Assembly: GCA_947624005.1 (NCBI GenBank)
Contig: CANQHV010000009.1
Location: forward strand, 1-40,854
Origin: an uncultured Clostridia bacterium
Lineage (GTDB): Bacteria > Bacillota > Clostridia > Christensenellales > Borkfalkiaceae
DNA: 40,854 bases
Direction of reading: 5' to 3'
Shown: positions 7,280 to 16,924 of the stretch, piece by piece
How positions within the stretch are numbered: position 1 is the stretch's first letter
How the letters are laid out: each line of letters opens with the position of its first letter
Translations under genes and position numbers: made by a program
Notes under the pieces: generated by a model
Told to the model about the DNA's origin: nothing
The model's input: only the letters and a program-made list of their open reading frames with translations
Databases searched by the model: none

Positions 7280-8347
7280 GTGAAAGAAATCGAAATAAGC
7301 ACCAAAACCACGCAAAGTATAATACGTTGCGGCAAGGGCGCGTTCGAAGCGTATGCGCCCGCATATAAGGACAAGCAGACGTTTATAGTCACCGACAGCA
7401 ACGTTTTCGGCTATTACCGCCATCTTTTATGGCGGACTTTCGGCGACCGCACGCCTATTTACATACTGCCCGCGGGCGAAAGTTCGAAAACGTTCCGCTA
7501 TTTAAGGGAAATTCTGCAAAAAATGATAGACGAGGGAATGCGCCGCAACGGCTACGTCATTGCCGTAGGCGGCGGAGTGGTGGGCGATATCGCGGGGCTT
7601 GCGGCTTCGCTGTATATGCGCGGCATACACCTTGTACAGATACCGACGACCCTTTTGGCGCAGGTAGACAGTTCGGTGGGCGGCAAAACCGCAATCGACT
7701 GCAAAAACATAAAAAACGTAATAGGCAGTTTCTATCAGCCCGAAGAGGTAATAGTAGACCCCGTATTTTTAGAAACGCTTCCCGACCGCGAAATACGGTG
7801 CGGTTTGGGCGAGATAATAAAGTACGGCGCGCTCGACAAGGACATTTACTCAAAGCTTACCGAAAACGAGGCGCGGCTTAAAGACCCCGCGTTTTTGGAA
7901 GATATAACGTACAGTTGCATAAACCACAAGGCGAACGTCGTAAGGCTTGACGAGCGCGAAACCACGGGATTGAGAAAGACCCTGAACCTCGGGCATACCA
8001 CGGGGCACGCGTTCGAACTGTACTACCGCAAAAAATCGCACGGCGAATTTGTGCTTATAGGTATGTATTACGAGTTGTATATTGCCGAAAAACACGGCGT
8101 TTGCGGCGGTCGGTATGCTGAAAACCTTAAAAAACTCATTTTGAAAGTTATAAAAAAAGCGCCCGCATACGAGGACGTCGGAAAAGCCGCGGCAATGGCG
8201 AAGTACGACAAAAAGAACGCGCAATCGATGCGCATTTCGATGGTCGTTCCGGGGGTAGAGGGCAAAAGCGCGGAACTTACGCTCGGTATGGACGAATATA
8301 TCGCGGAAATAGAGGAATGCGCCGCGCATATAAGGGAGGGGAAATGA
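7280..8347 (+). CDS. aroB: 3-dehydroquinate synthase
   Basis: 355 residues. It cyclises DAHP to 3-dehydroquinate with catalytic NAD and a divalent metal. Signatures: LPAGESSKT (nucleotide/substrate loop), AVGGGVVGDIAGLAAS, YMRGIHLVQIPTTLLAQVDS followed by SVGGKTAI, the CGLGEIIKYG segment and the metal-binding LNLGHTTGHAFE. Start is GTG at 7280 with AGGAGG at 7268-7273; a longer in-frame reading would overlap aroC by over 100 bases and has no family match. It starts one base after the aroC stop and overlaps aroE by four bases (ATGA). Confidence 0.96.
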   Translation: MKEIEISTKTTQSIIRCGKGAFEAYAPAYKDKQTFIVTDSNVFGYYRHLLWRTFGDRTPIYILPAGESSKTFRYLREILQKMIDEGMRRNGYVIAVGGGVVGDIAGLAASLYMRGIHLVQIPTTLLAQVDSSVGGKTAIDCKNIKNVIGSFYQPEEVIVDPVFLETLPDREIRCGLGEIIKYGALDKDIYSKLTENEARLKDPAFLEDITYSCINHKANVVRLDERETTGLRKTLNLGHTTGHAFELYYRKKSHGEFVLIGMYYELYIAEKHGVCGGRYAENLKKLILKVIKKAPAYEDVGKAAAMAKYDKKNAQSMRISMVVPGVEGKSAELTLGMDEYIAEIEECAAHIREGK

Positions 8348-9147
8348 AAGAACTTAAACTTGCCGTCATCGGGAAAGACGTTTCAAAATCCACAAGCCCC
8401 GAAATCCATAAATTTATCGCAAAACATATGGGCAACAAAGTGGATTACACCAAAATTTCGATACCCGAGGACGAGTTCGAAAGCAAAATCGATAATATAC
8501 TTGCACAATTGGACGGTTGTAACGTCACTATCCCCTATAAACTCGCCGTAATTCCGCACCTTAAAGAAACGGTCGGCGACGCAAAAGTTTTCGGCGCGGT
8601 AAACACGGTAAATTGCGCCGATTTAAGCGGCGACAATACCGACGGGCTGGGGTTTATGATGATGCTTAAAAACAACGGCGTCGAGGTTGCTGGTAAAGAC
8701 GTGTTATTGCTCGGCGCGGGCGGCGCGGGCAGAAGCGTTGCCAAAAAGCTTATCGACGCGGGCGCGCGCCTTTCGGTTTTCGATATGATAAAGGAAAACG
8801 TCGCCGCGCTTAAAGCGGAATTCGGCAAAATTCTTCCCCTCGATAACGTCGCGGCAAAGCCGTATTTTGCGATTATCAACGCAACGGGCGTGGGTATGCA
8901 CAAAACCGAGGGAATATCTCCCGTCGGCAAAGACATTTTAAGCTTGTGCGAAGTCGCGGTTGACCTTATATATACCCCGCCCAAGTCGGAATTTCTTAAA
9001 ATTGCCGAAAGTCTTGACAAAAAAATAATAAACGGGCAGGCGATGCTGTTCTATCAGGCGTATTATTCCGAATGTATCTACTTCGGGCTTTCCGCCGACG
9101 AAAAGCAAGCCAAGTCGCTGTTTGAAAAATACGTTGCAGGAGAATAG
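8344..9147 (+). CDS. aroE: Shikimate dehydrogenase
   Basis: 267 residues. It reduces 3-dehydroshikimate to shikimate with NADPH. The N-terminal SKSTSPEIHKFI (shikimate-binding Ser residues), GCNVTIPYK (catalytic Lys), GAVNTV and NTDGLGF motifs are all present. The Rossmann loop reads LLGAGGAGRSVAKKL, and INATGVGM and NGQAMLFYQA follow near the end. Length is typical. The ATG overlaps the aroB stop as ATGA, with GGGAGGGG just upstream. It belongs to the tightly coupled shikimate cluster. Confidence 0.95.
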   Translation: MKELKLAVIGKDVSKSTSPEIHKFIAKHMGNKVDYTKISIPEDEFESKIDNILAQLDGCNVTIPYKLAVIPHLKETVGDAKVFGAVNTVNCADLSGDNTDGLGFMMMLKNNGVEVAGKDVLLLGAGGAGRSVAKKLIDAGARLSVFDMIKENVAALKAEFGKILPLDNVAAKPYFAIINATGVGMHKTEGISPVGKDILSLCEVAVDLIYTPPKSEFLKIAESLDKKIINGQAMLFYQAYYSECIYFGLSADEKQAKSLFEKYVAGE

Positions 9148-9148
9148 T

Positions 9149-9559
9149 ATGAAACTGTTATTTATAAACGGAGTAAATCTCGATATGACGGGCGTGCGCG
9201 AAAAGGGAGTATACGGCACGCAGACGCTTGACGAAATCAACGCGGAAATCGCCGCGCATTTCAAGAGCGACGAGTGCGAATTTTTCCAAAGCGATATCGA
9301 GGGCGAAATCTGCGATAAGCTCCATAAGGCAAAGGCGGACGGAATTATACTCAACGCGGGTGCGTTTACCCATTACAGTTACGCCCTGCGCGACGCGATA
9401 GCCGCCATAACCGTACCCGTAGTCGAGGTGCATATGTCCAACGTGCACGCGAGAGAGGAGTTCAGACATAAGTCGGTCATCTCAGAAGTATGCAAGGGCG
9501 TAGTATGCGGCTTCGGCAAAAACAGCTATATACTCGCGGGAGAAAGCTTTAAGTTATGA
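9149..9559 (+). CDS. aroQ: Type II 3-dehydroquinate dehydratase
   Basis: 136 residues. It dehydrates 3-dehydroquinate to 3-dehydroshikimate as a cytoplasmic dodecamer in the type II family. The N-terminal LLFINGVNLDMTGVREKGVYG keeps the active-site Arg and Tyr loop, though the usual GPNLN is GVNLD. Later come LNAGAFTHYSYALRDAI, the catalytic-His strand VEVHMSNVHAREEFRHKS, and a short C-terminus. It is slightly short for the family. AGGAG at 9138-9142 sets the ATG at 9149. The stop overlaps the aroK start as ATGA. Confidence 0.94.
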   Translation: MKLLFINGVNLDMTGVREKGVYGTQTLDEINAEIAAHFKSDECEFFQSDIEGEICDKLHKAKADGIILNAGAFTHYSYALRDAIAAITVPVVEVHMSNVHAREEFRHKSVISEVCKGVVCGFGKNSYILAGESFKL

Positions 9560-10050
9560 ATATAGTCCTCGCGGGAATGATGGGCTGCGGCAAAACCACC
9601 GTGGCGGAAATACTTTCCCGCAAACTCGGGAAAAAGTCGGTTGACACCGACGCCGAAATAGTAAAAAAACACGGCGGAATTGCGGATATATTCTCGAAAT
9701 ACGGCGAAGAACGTTTCCGCGATATCGAAGCCGAAACCGTAAAGGACGTCGCCTCTTTCGACGGCGTAATAATAGCCACGGGCGGCGGTTGCCTTTTGCG
9801 CGAAGAAAACGTGCGCGAATTTAAAAAACGCGGTAAAATAGTTTATCTCCGCACGTTGCCCGAAACGCTTATAAAGCGGGTTGAGGGCGATACCGAGCGC
9901 CCGCTGCTTGCTGGCGGCGCGGCGGAAAAGATAAAAAGTATTCTGCCCGTCCGCGCGCCCGTGTACGAAAGCGCGGCGGATATAATAATAGATACAGACA
10001 ATCTCACGCCCGAAGAGGTCGCCGATAAAATCACGGAGATTTTAAAATGA
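9556..10050 (+). CDS. aroK: Shikimate kinase
   Basis: 164 residues. It phosphorylates shikimate at O3 with ATP. The P-loop is GMMGCGKTT (residues 7-15), followed by VDTDAEIVKK (shikimate-binding Asp), GEERFRDIE (Arg of the substrate site), ATGGGCLLRE (Walker-B-like glycine triplet) and the lid arginine in TERPLL. Length is normal. It overlaps aroQ and the next reductase gene by four bases at each end. No EPSP synthase (aroA) or DAHP synthase gene is in the window, so the pathway is completed elsewhere. Confidence 0.96.
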   Translation: MNIVLAGMMGCGKTTVAEILSRKLGKKSVDTDAEIVKKHGGIADIFSKYGEERFRDIEAETVKDVASFDGVIIATGGGCLLREENVREFKKRGKIVYLRTLPETLIKRVEGDTERPLLAGGAAEKIKSILPVRAPVYESAADIIIDTDNLTPEEVADKITEILK

Positions 10051-10772
10051 AGACTGCGCTTATAACGGGCGGTACCAAGGGTATAGGCAAGGCTGTCGCT
10101 CTCGCGTTTCTGGAACGCGGGTACGAGGTGGTCATAAACTATAAAAACGACGAAAAATCCGCGCTTGCCACGCAGGACGAATTCAATATGCTCGGCTATT
10201 GCCCCGTGCTTATGCGCGCCGACGTTTCGGACGAGTTGCAGGTGCGGGCTATGTTCAAAGAGTTCTTTATGCTTTACGGCAAGCTCGACGTGCTTGTAAA
10301 CAACGCGGGCATTTCCAAAATCCGCGTAATACAGGAAACTTCTTTAAACGATTGGAACAGCCTTTTCGACGTAAACGTCAAGGGGACGTTTTTATGCTGC
10401 CGCGAGGTAGTTGACAAGATGATTGCCGAGGGTAGCGGCTCGATAATAAATATCGCTTCAATCTGGGGCGAAGTCGGCGCAAGTTGCGAAACGGCGTATT
10501 CCGCCACAAAGGGCGCGGTTATCGCCTTTACAAAGGCGCTTGCAAAAGAACTCGGACCTTCGAAAGTGCGCGTAAACTGCGTTTCGCCCGGCGTTATCGA
10601 CACCGAGATGAACGCGCGTTTTTCCGAAAGCGAGGTGCGCGAGCTTATCGACCAGATACCTTTGGGCAGGCTGGGAAGCGGCGAGGACGTGGCGAAAGCG
10701 TGCGTATATCTCGCCGAAAACGACTACGTGACGGGCGAAGTGCTGTCCGTCGGCGGCGGCTTTTCGAAATAG
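10047..10772 (+). CDS. fabG: Short-chain dehydrogenase/reductase, FabG-like
   Basis: 241 residues, a classical SDR. The nucleotide loop is TGGTKGIG (7-14), NNAG lies at 85-88, and the catalytic set is Ser138, Tyr151 and Lys155 (YSATK). The C-terminal GEVLSVGGGF matches the 3-oxoacyl-ACP reductase pattern (VTGxxLxVDGG, here with SVGGG). FabG is the closest well-known relative, acting on 3-oxoacyl-ACP with NADPH. Its place at the end of the aro operon, overlapping aroK by four bases, leaves other substrates possible, and no other fatty-acid gene is nearby. The symbol is therefore a best guess. Confidence 0.8.
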   Translation: MKTALITGGTKGIGKAVALAFLERGYEVVINYKNDEKSALATQDEFNMLGYCPVLMRADVSDELQVRAMFKEFFMLYGKLDVLVNNAGISKIRVIQETSLNDWNSLFDVNVKGTFLCCREVVDKMIAEGSGSIINIASIWGEVGASCETAYSATKGAVIAFTKALAKELGPSKVRVNCVSPGVIDTEMNARFSESEVRELIDQIPLGRLGSGEDVAKACVYLAENDYVTGEVLSVGGGFSK

Positions 10773-10837
10773 CCGCGACAGCCGCAAAATAATTTTACAA
10801 AAAATCCTGAAAAAAAGTTTTTTACCGAAATTTTTCG

Positions 10838-10843
10838 TACAAT
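10838..10843 (+). promoter_or_regulatory. Possible -10 element before dgt
   Basis: TACAAT lies seven bases before the dgt ATG at 10851. No convincing -35 is found at the right spacing. If used, the transcript would begin at or next to the start codon. The 78-base gap has no terminator, so read-through from the aro operon is also possible. Confidence 0.35.
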
Positions 10844-10850
10844 AAGACGA

Positions 10851-11879
10851 ATGGAAGATTTTACGGGCGTAAAAGAGCGTACTTACGCGATAGAAGAGCA
10901 ATTTTTTTCGCCTTTTGCCACAAAGTCGAAGAATACACGCGGGCGTGAAAGAGAGGAAGAACCGTGCGCAATGCGCACGGATTTTCAGCGTGACAGGGAC
11001 AGAATAATTTATTGCAAGTCGTTTTTGCGCCTTAAAAACAAGACGCAGGTCTTTTTTTCACCCGAGGGCGACCATTACGTAACGCGCCTTACGCATACTC
11101 TCGACGTCGCGCAGATAGCGCGGAGCCTTGCGCGGGTTCTGTGCCTTAACGAAGATTTGGCAGAAGCTATTGCGCTCGGGCACGACCTCGGACACACGCC
11201 TTTCGGGCACAGCGGCGAGCGCATATTAAACAAGCTTTCGCCTACGGGTTTCAAACATAACGAACAGTCCGTCCGCGTGGTGGACGTCCTCGAAAAGGAC
11301 GGCAGAGGGCTTAATCTGACTTTCGAAGTGCGCGACGGTATTTTAAATCATAAGCGGAGCGGCAATCCCGCGACGTTAGAGGGTAAATGCGTTTCGGTAG
11401 CGGACCGCGTTGCGTACATAAATCACGATTTGGACGACGCCATTCGCGCGGGGATATTGCGCGCCGAGGACGTTCCCGAGGACATAACGGCAATTTTGGG
11501 CAAGACCTCGAAAGAGCGGATTAATACGGCAATATGTTCGGTTTTGCGCACTTCGCGCGGTCGGAATTTCGTAAAAATGGACGACGAAGTGGCGGAGGCA
11601 AGCGAAAAGTTGCGCGCGTTTATGTTCGAGCGGGTGTATTTTTCCGATTCGGCGCGCGGCGAAGAGGTCAAAGCCGAAAGAATGCTTTCGGCAATGTACG
11701 AATATTTCACTTCGCACCCCGACGAACTTCCCGCAACTTTTATAAAATTACTCGGAAAATATCCTGTCGAGCAGGTCGTTTGCGACTATTTGTCGTCGAT
11801 GACGGACAGGTACGCGCTGTATAAATTCAACACTGTTTTCGTGCCCAAGGGTTGGACTCATTCGGACGAGGGGAATTGA
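10851..11879 (+). CDS. dgt: dGTPase-like HD-domain dNTP triphosphohydrolase
   Basis: 342 residues. It hydrolyses deoxynucleoside triphosphates to the deoxynucleoside and tripolyphosphate. The HD motif is split as RLTHTLDVAQIA (His) and ALGHDLGHTPFGHSGE (His-Asp), with a later SVADRVAYINHDLDDAI metal Asp. The N-terminal run FFSPFATKSKNTRGR followed by EREEEPCAMRTDFQRDRDRI matches the short Dgt-like subfamily and supports the ATG at 10851 even though no Shine-Dalgarno is visible. It ends two bases before dnaG, the arrangement common in Clostridia where a dgt-like gene precedes dnaG-rpoD. Confidence 0.9.
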   Translation: MEDFTGVKERTYAIEEQFFSPFATKSKNTRGREREEEPCAMRTDFQRDRDRIIYCKSFLRLKNKTQVFFSPEGDHYVTRLTHTLDVAQIARSLARVLCLNEDLAEAIALGHDLGHTPFGHSGERILNKLSPTGFKHNEQSVRVVDVLEKDGRGLNLTFEVRDGILNHKRSGNPATLEGKCVSVADRVAYINHDLDDAIRAGILRAEDVPEDITAILGKTSKERINTAICSVLRTSRGRNFVKMDDEVAEASEKLRAFMFERVYFSDSARGEEVKAERMLSAMYEYFTSHPDELPATFIKLLGKYPVEQVVCDYLSSMTDRYALYKFNTVFVPKGWTHSDEGN

Positions 11880-11881
11880 CT

Positions 11882-13678
11882 ATGGCGGGCGAATTTCAGG
11901 AGTTTTTGGCAACTTTAAAGCAAAAAATTAATATAACCGACGTTGCGAAAGACTATATGTCGCTTGAAAAGCGCGGCGCGACCTATTGGGCTTGCTGTCC
12001 GTTTCACCACGAAAAAACGCCGTCGTTTGCCGTAAACGAAGCCGACCAGTTTTACCACTGTTTCGGTTGCGGCGAATCGGGCGACGTTATAAAACTTGTG
12101 CAGGAACTCGAAAATATCGACTTTATGGACTCGGTCAAAATGCTTGCCGAGCGCGTCAAACTTCCCGTTCCGCAGTCGGGTTTCGACAGCCGCAAGACGG
12201 TCGAACTCAAACGCAAGCGCGATACCGTGCTTAAAATACTTTCCGATTGCGCGCACTTTTATCTCGACAATCTCAACTCGGGCAAGGCGGACGCGCATAT
12301 CGAATACATTTTAAGCCGCAAAATACCCTCGAATATAGTCCGAACTTTCGGGCTGGGCGCAAGTCTAAACTTTACCGACCTTCCGAAATTTCTGCTGTCG
12401 AAAGGTTATTCCAAACAGGATATAGTGGACAGCGGAGCCGTAAACGAAGTAGACGGGCGGCTGACCGACGCGCAGGGCGGGCGGCTTATATACCCGATAA
12501 TAAACGCTATGGACGAGGTTGTCGCTTTCGGCGGGCGCGTTCTTAAAAAAACCGACTTTGCCAAATACAAAAACACCAAAGAAACCATAGTATTCAATAA
12601 AAGCAAAACGCTTTACAATATAAATCTTTTAAAACGCTTAAAAAAGACGGTCGCTATCGGCGAAGTTATAATGGTCGAGGGATATATGGACGCCATATCG
12701 CTTTATTCGGCGGGTTTCAAAAACGTCGTCGCGAGTATGGGTACGTCGCTCACGCAAGAGCAGGCAAGACTTATAAAACGCTATACCGACCGTGTGCTTA
12801 TAAGCTACGACGGCGACGCGGCGGGGCAAAAGGCAAACTTACGCGGGCTGGATATCCTTAAAGGCGAGGGGCTTGACGTAAAAGTCGTGCCTTTGCCAGA
12901 CGGACTTGACCCCGACGACGTAATAAAGCAGACGGGAACGGAGGGTTACCGCAAATGCCTCGACGCCGCTATGCCGCTTATAGACTATAAGTTATCGGTT
13001 GTAGTCCGAGGGCTTGATTTGAAAAAAGCCGAGGACAAGCGTAAATACGTCGCCGAATCGTTGAAAGTAATAAATACAGCCGACAGTGCGTCGGAAAAAG
13101 AGGAACTGTTAAAACGACTGCGCGACGTAACGGGGATAACTTACGAATCGCTTTTACGCGATTTGAATATGCAGGAAAAAATCCCCGAAGCGCAAAAACC
13201 CGCGGAAATTCCCGTGCGGCGCGACGAGGGCAGCGTACAGCTTAAAGCTTCGCGTTTCGTCGCGGCGGCATTGCTGTTCGGCGCGAAATACGCGACCGAA
13301 TGCGACCTTTCGGACATAACTTTTTCAAGCGACGTACATACGATAATTTCCAACTACGTCAAAAGCAAAAAACTTATGGACGAAAAGGTTCAGCCCGCCG
13401 AACTTTTCGAGTTTTTCGACGAAAAGACCCCCGAGTATGACGAACTTACGCGTATTCTTGATTTTTCGGACGGCAACCGACTTTCGGGCGAAGTCGCCGA
13501 AAAATACTTCTTCGACTGCGTTAAATCGTTACGGCTTGCCGAAATCGACAAAAAGATTTCGGCGCTGTCGAAAAAAATCGCAGAACAGGGAGTTATGGAA
13601 ACGCGCAAAGTTTTAACCGAAGAATTGCAGAAACTGTTAAAGCAAAAGGAAAAAATCAAAAGCGGAGAAAAACAATGA
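11882..13678 (+). CDS. dnaG: DNA primase
   Basis: 598 residues. It makes RNA primers at the replication fork. The CHC2 zinc finger is Cys39-His42-Cys60-Cys63. The N-terminal primase core continues through FGLGASLNF and GGRLIYPI to the TOPRIM domain, with Glu266 (MVEGYMDAI) and Asp310/Asp312 ([11 protein letters not shown]). The C-terminal part (about 440-598) is the helical DnaB-binding region and ends in a coiled coil. The ATG at 11882 has GAGGGG eight bases upstream; an earlier in-frame ATG at 11852 lies within dgt and has no family match. It overlaps rpoD by four bases. Confidence 0.96.
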   Translation: MAGEFQEFLATLKQKINITDVAKDYMSLEKRGATYWACCPFHHEKTPSFAVNEADQFYHCFGCGESGDVIKLVQELENIDFMDSVKMLAERVKLPVPQSGFDSRKTVELKRKRDTVLKILSDCAHFYLDNLNSGKADAHIEYILSRKIPSNIVRTFGLGASLNFTDLPKFLLSKGYSKQDIVDSGAVNEVDGRLTDAQGGRLIYPIINAMDEVVAFGGRVLKKTDFAKYKNTKETIVFNKSKTLYNINLLKRLKKTVAIGEVIMVEGYMDAISLYSAGFKNVVASMGTSLTQEQARLIKRYTDRVLISYDGDAAGQKANLRGLDILKGEGLDVKVVPLPDGLDPDDVIKQTGTEGYRKCLDAAMPLIDYKLSVVVRGLDLKKAEDKRKYVAESLKVINTADSASEKEELLKRLRDVTGITYESLLRDLNMQEKIPEAQKPAEIPVRRDEGSVQLKASRFVAAALLFGAKYATECDLSDITFSSDVHTIISNYVKSKKLMDEKVQPAELFEFFDEKTPEYDELTRILDFSDGNRLSGEVAEKYFFDCVKSLRLAEIDKKISALSKKIAEQGVMETRKVLTEELQKLLKQKEKIKSGEKQ

Positions 13679-14733
13679 ATTTATCCGATCAGAAATTAAA
13701 CGAAATTTTAAAGGGAATCATTGACTCGTACGGCGCGAAAGGCTCGATAACCACAAACGCGCTGTGCGATATTATGGAAAAGTACGAAACGACGCCCAAC
13801 CAGATGGACTTCGTATACAAATCCATAGCCGAAGCGGGCATACAGATAATCGACGAGGCGGAGCGCGACAGGGAACTGTACGAACAGGCGCTTGCCGATA
13901 TCGGTCTTGACGACCCCGTTAAGATGTATTTAAAGGATATAGGCAGAGTGCCGCTTCTTTCCGCGGACGACGAAATAGAACTCGCGCGCAGAATGCAGGA
14001 GGGCGACGAAGAGGCGAAAAAGCAGCTTTCCGAGGCGAATTTAAGGCTTGTCGTTTCCATTGCGAAGCGGTACGTCGGAAGGGGTATGCTTTTCCTCGAC
14101 CTCATACAAGAGGGCAACCTCGGGCTTATGAAGGCGGTCGAAAAATTCGACTACCAGAAAGGGTTTAAGTTTTCGACCTACGCCACCTGGTGGATAAGAC
14201 AAGCCATAACAAGGGCGATAGCCGACCAGGCGCGCACAATCCGTATCCCCGTGCATATGGTGGAAACGATAAACAAGCTTACGCGCGTATCGAGAATACT
14301 TTTGCAGAAATACGGGCGCGACCCCACCCCCGCGGAAATCGCGAAAGAAATGAACATAAGCGAAGAGCGCGTGCGCGAAATTCAGAAAATCGCGCAGGAC
14401 CCCGTGTCGCTCGAAACGCCCATAGGCGAGGAAGAGGATAGCCACCTCGGCGACTTTATCGAAGACGAAACGACCGAAACTCCCTCGGACAGCGTTTCCA
14501 CGACAATGCTTAAAGAAACCCTTCTCGGCGTTTTGAACAGCCTTACCCCCCGCGAGGAAAAAGTGTTGCGTTTAAGGTACGGCGTGGACGACGGCAAGCC
14601 GAGAACTCTCGAAGAAGTCGGCAAGGAATTCAACGTCACGCGCGAACGTATAAGGCAAATCGAGGCAAAGGCTTTGCGTAAGCTCCGCCACCCGTCGCGC
14701 TCGAAGCACTTAAAAGATTTCCTCGACACCTGA
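13675..14733 (+). CDS. rpoD: Primary sigma factor (RpoD/SigA)
   Basis: 352 residues. It directs RNA polymerase to vegetative promoters. A short region 1.1 is followed by region 1.2 ([17 protein letters not shown]), regions 2.1-2.4 ([20 protein letters not shown] to [20 protein letters not shown]), region 3 ([12 protein letters not shown] to [10 protein letters not shown]) and region 4 ([37 protein letters not shown]). The -10 recognition helix [10 protein letters not shown] and -35 helix are standard, consistent with the TTGACA/TATAAT promoters elsewhere in this window. It overlaps dnaG (ATGA) and trmK (TGATG). Confidence 0.97.
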   Translation: MNLSDQKLNEILKGIIDSYGAKGSITTNALCDIMEKYETTPNQMDFVYKSIAEAGIQIIDEAERDRELYEQALADIGLDDPVKMYLKDIGRVPLLSADDEIELARRMQEGDEEAKKQLSEANLRLVVSIAKRYVGRGMLFLDLIQEGNLGLMKAVEKFDYQKGFKFSTYATWWIRQAITRAIADQARTIRIPVHMVETINKLTRVSRILLQKYGRDPTPAEIAKEMNISEERVREIQKIAQDPVSLETPIGEEEDSHLGDFIEDETTETPSDSVSTTMLKETLLGVLNSLTPREEKVLRLRYGVDDGKPRTLEEVGKEFNVTRERIRQIEAKALRKLRHPSRSKHLKDFLDT

Positions 14734-15386
14734 TGGACAGAATAAACAAACTCTGTTCGTTCGTTCCTCCCTGCAAGGTTTTCGCCGACGTGGGTTGCGA
14801 CCACGGATATTGCGCCAAATATATGCTCGACAACGGGCTTTGCGAAAGCGCGATAGTTTCCGATATCAGTCCGAAAAGTCTTGAAAAAGCCGAAAGGTTG
14901 CTGTCCGGTTACAAAATGTCGGGCAAATGCCGCGCGGTTTGCTGCGACGGGCTTGAAAAAATCGTGGGCGCGGACGGCGTAATGATTGCGGGAATGGGCG
15001 GCGAAGAGATTATAAAAATCTTAAAAAACGCGTATATACCGCAGGTTTTCACCTTTCAGCCGATGAAAAACGCGGAAAAGCTACGGAAATTTTTGGCGGA
15101 AAGCGGCTGTACGTTTTTAAAAGACGATATTTTTTCGAGCGGCGGGAAATATTATTTCGTAATCGTCGGGGCGCGCGGTGGGCAAGACGGCGCGCGCGCA
15201 GAATATACCGCCGACGAATTTGCTTTCGGAAAAGACAGTCTGAAAAATCCCATAATCAAAGATTACTTAAAAAAAGAAATACAAAAGTTGGACGGGTACC
15301 TTTTGCGCGGTCCGAGCGAAAAAACGCGCGGCGAAGTGCTTGAAAGGCGCGCCCGTTTCACGGAGGTTTTAAATGGAATTGAATGA
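14733..15386 (+). CDS. trmK: tRNA (adenine-22 N1)-methyltransferase
   Basis: 217 residues. It methylates N1 of A22 in tRNA using S-adenosylmethionine. The class I fold shows the SAM loop VFADVGCDHGYCAKYML (residues about 16-32), SDISPKSLEKAERL, the CCDGLEKI acidic loop and the family-typical IAGMGGEEIIKIL followed by FTFQPMKNAEKLRKFL. The C-terminal helical part ends EVLERRARFTEVLN. In Firmicutes it usually lies between rpoD and a Nif3-like gene, as here. The start codon overlaps the rpoD stop by one base, and its end overlaps the next gene by 14 bases. Confidence 0.92.
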   Translation: MDRINKLCSFVPPCKVFADVGCDHGYCAKYMLDNGLCESAIVSDISPKSLEKAERLLSGYKMSGKCRAVCCDGLEKIVGADGVMIAGMGGEEIIKILKNAYIPQVFTFQPMKNAEKLRKFLAESGCTFLKDDIFSSGGKYYFVIVGARGGQDGARAEYTADEFAFGKDSLKNPIIKDYLKKEIQKLDGYLLRGPSEKTRGEVLERRARFTEVLNGIE

Positions 15387-16152
15387 AGTTCTGAAAATAC
15401 TCGGGAATTTCGCACCCTTTTCGCTTTCGGACGATTACTGCAAGGCGTTCGGCGAGTACGACAACAGCGGCGTGATTATCGACAGCGGCAATTCGGTTGA
15501 CGGAGTGCTTTATTCGCTTGATTTTTCGCTTAAAGCCGTGCTTGAAGCGGCTAAATTCGGCGCAAACCTGCTTGTTACCCATCACCCCGCGATTTACCGC
15601 GGTATCGACAGACTTAACCGCGCCGACCCGCGCTCTCAGGCGATTGCGCGCTGTTTGCGCGGCAGAATTTCGGTCGTATCGATGCATTTGAACCTCGATA
15701 TCGCGCCCGAGGGCATAGACTTTCAGCTTATGAAAGCGCTCGGCGGCGAAAACGCGACTATAATGGATAGCCTTGGCGACGTCGGCTACGGCAGAGCGTA
15801 TAAAACGCCCGTGAAAAAATTGTCCGCATTGGCGGCAGAGGCGGAAAAAACCTTTTCGACAAAACACATAATGACTTTCGGCGAGGACAAGACGGTCAAA
15901 AAAATCGCGTCGTTCTGCGGCGCGGGTTGCGACGAAAAGGCGGTTGCGTTCGCGGTGGCAAACAAAGCGGACCTTGTCGTATCGTCCGATTTGAAGCACC
16001 ACATAATCGCCGAACTGTGCGCGCGGGGCATAAGCGTAATGCAAATTACGCACTACGCCGCCGAAAACTACGGTTTCAAAAAGTTCGCCGCGAAAATCAA
16101 AAAACAGTTAAGCGTTCCTTCCGCCGTATTCACGGATAAGGATTTGATATAA
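15373..16152 (+). CDS. Nif3-like dinuclear metal centre protein (YqfO family)
   Basis: 259 residues. The family binds two metal ions and has been given GTP cyclohydrolase I type 2 or tRNA-related roles, none firmly settled. Metal-binding motifs: LLVTHHPAIYRG (His pair), MHLNLDIAPEG (where the usual THTNxD Asp/Glu motif lies) and, near the end, QITHYAAENYGF with His and Glu. Length is that of the short form lacking the central PII-like insert of Bacillus YqfO. It overlaps trmK by 14 bases, with GGAGG just upstream, and is ten bases ahead of the zinc-ribbon gene. Confidence 0.9.
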   Translation: MELNEVLKILGNFAPFSLSDDYCKAFGEYDNSGVIIDSGNSVDGVLYSLDFSLKAVLEAAKFGANLLVTHHPAIYRGIDRLNRADPRSQAIARCLRGRISVVSMHLNLDIAPEGIDFQLMKALGGENATIMDSLGDVGYGRAYKTPVKKLSALAAEAEKTFSTKHIMTFGEDKTVKKIASFCGAGCDEKAVAFAVANKADLVVSSDLKHHIIAELCARGISVMQITHYAAENYGFKKFAAKIKKQLSVPSAVFTDKDLI

Positions 16153-16162
16153 GGAGTAAAAA

Positions 16163-16864
16163 ATGTCAAAGGTAGAACAACTTTTAAAATATCAGGAAGA
16201 GGATTCGAAGTACCTCGAAATCGAGCGCGAAGTCGCGGTGAGCGACGAGCGCAGAAATTTCGTTCAGGTTAAAAACTATATGACGAAAGCGCCCGAAAAG
16301 CTTGCCGCAATGGACGCAAAGGCGCGCGAAATGAGCGCGCAGCTCGCAAAATTGCAGTCCGACTACGAAGACGTCGCCGAAACGATAGGCGATTTCGATA
16401 ACATAGACGAGCTTGTCGAGGGCGGCGCGGACATTTCTTTCTATAAAAAGAACGCCGTACAGCTCGGCGACAAATTAAAGACCATAAAGCAGGATATCCT
16501 CAATCTTTCCAAGGCGATGAAAGCGGCGGACGAAGAGTACCGCGCGTTCAAGAAAAAGACAATCGAGATGCAGGACAAGTACGTCGAAACGCAGAAGATT
16601 TACCGCGACTACAAGCAGAGCAAACTCGCCGAAATGGAACACATAAAAAAGGAACTCGACGCGCTTGCGAAAGATATCGAACCCGAAGTTATGAACGCAT
16701 ACCAGACCAAGCGCAACGAACGTATTTTCCCCATAATCTGCGCCGTCAAGGGCGACAGGTGCTCGAAGTGCGGTATGGAACTTTCGATAGTCGGCAAAGA
16801 CAAAATCGCAAGCGGCAAGGTTACCGAGTGCGAAAACTGCCACAGATTTCTGTATAAGGCATAG
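16163..16864 (+). CDS. Coiled-coil protein with C-terminal C4 zinc ribbon (DUF164 type)
   Basis: 233 residues. A long helical coiled coil (about 1-185, rich in Lys, Glu and Ala heptads) leads to a zinc ribbon with two CxxC pairs: CSKCGMELS and CENCHRFLY. This is the layout of the widely conserved DUF164/C4-type zinc-ribbon family, which commonly neighbours nif3-like genes. Members have been linked to nucleic acid binding and, in a chlamydial relative, to a secretion apparatus; its role here is not known. GGAGT lies nine bases before the ATG. It is probably the last gene of the dgt-dnaG-rpoD unit. No strong terminator follows directly. Confidence 0.88.
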   Translation: MSKVEQLLKYQEEDSKYLEIEREVAVSDERRNFVQVKNYMTKAPEKLAAMDAKAREMSAQLAKLQSDYEDVAETIGDFDNIDELVEGGADISFYKKNAVQLGDKLKTIKQDILNLSKAMKAADEEYRAFKKKTIEMQDKYVETQKIYRDYKQSKLAEMEHIKKELDALAKDIEPEVMNAYQTKRNERIFPIICAVKGDRCSKCGMELSIVGKDKIASGKVTECENCHRFLYKA

Positions 16865-16924
16865 TCCCGCGTGAAATCTGCTTACAATTTTTGTAATTTT
16901 TTCGCAAAAATTTTCAAAAACCGC

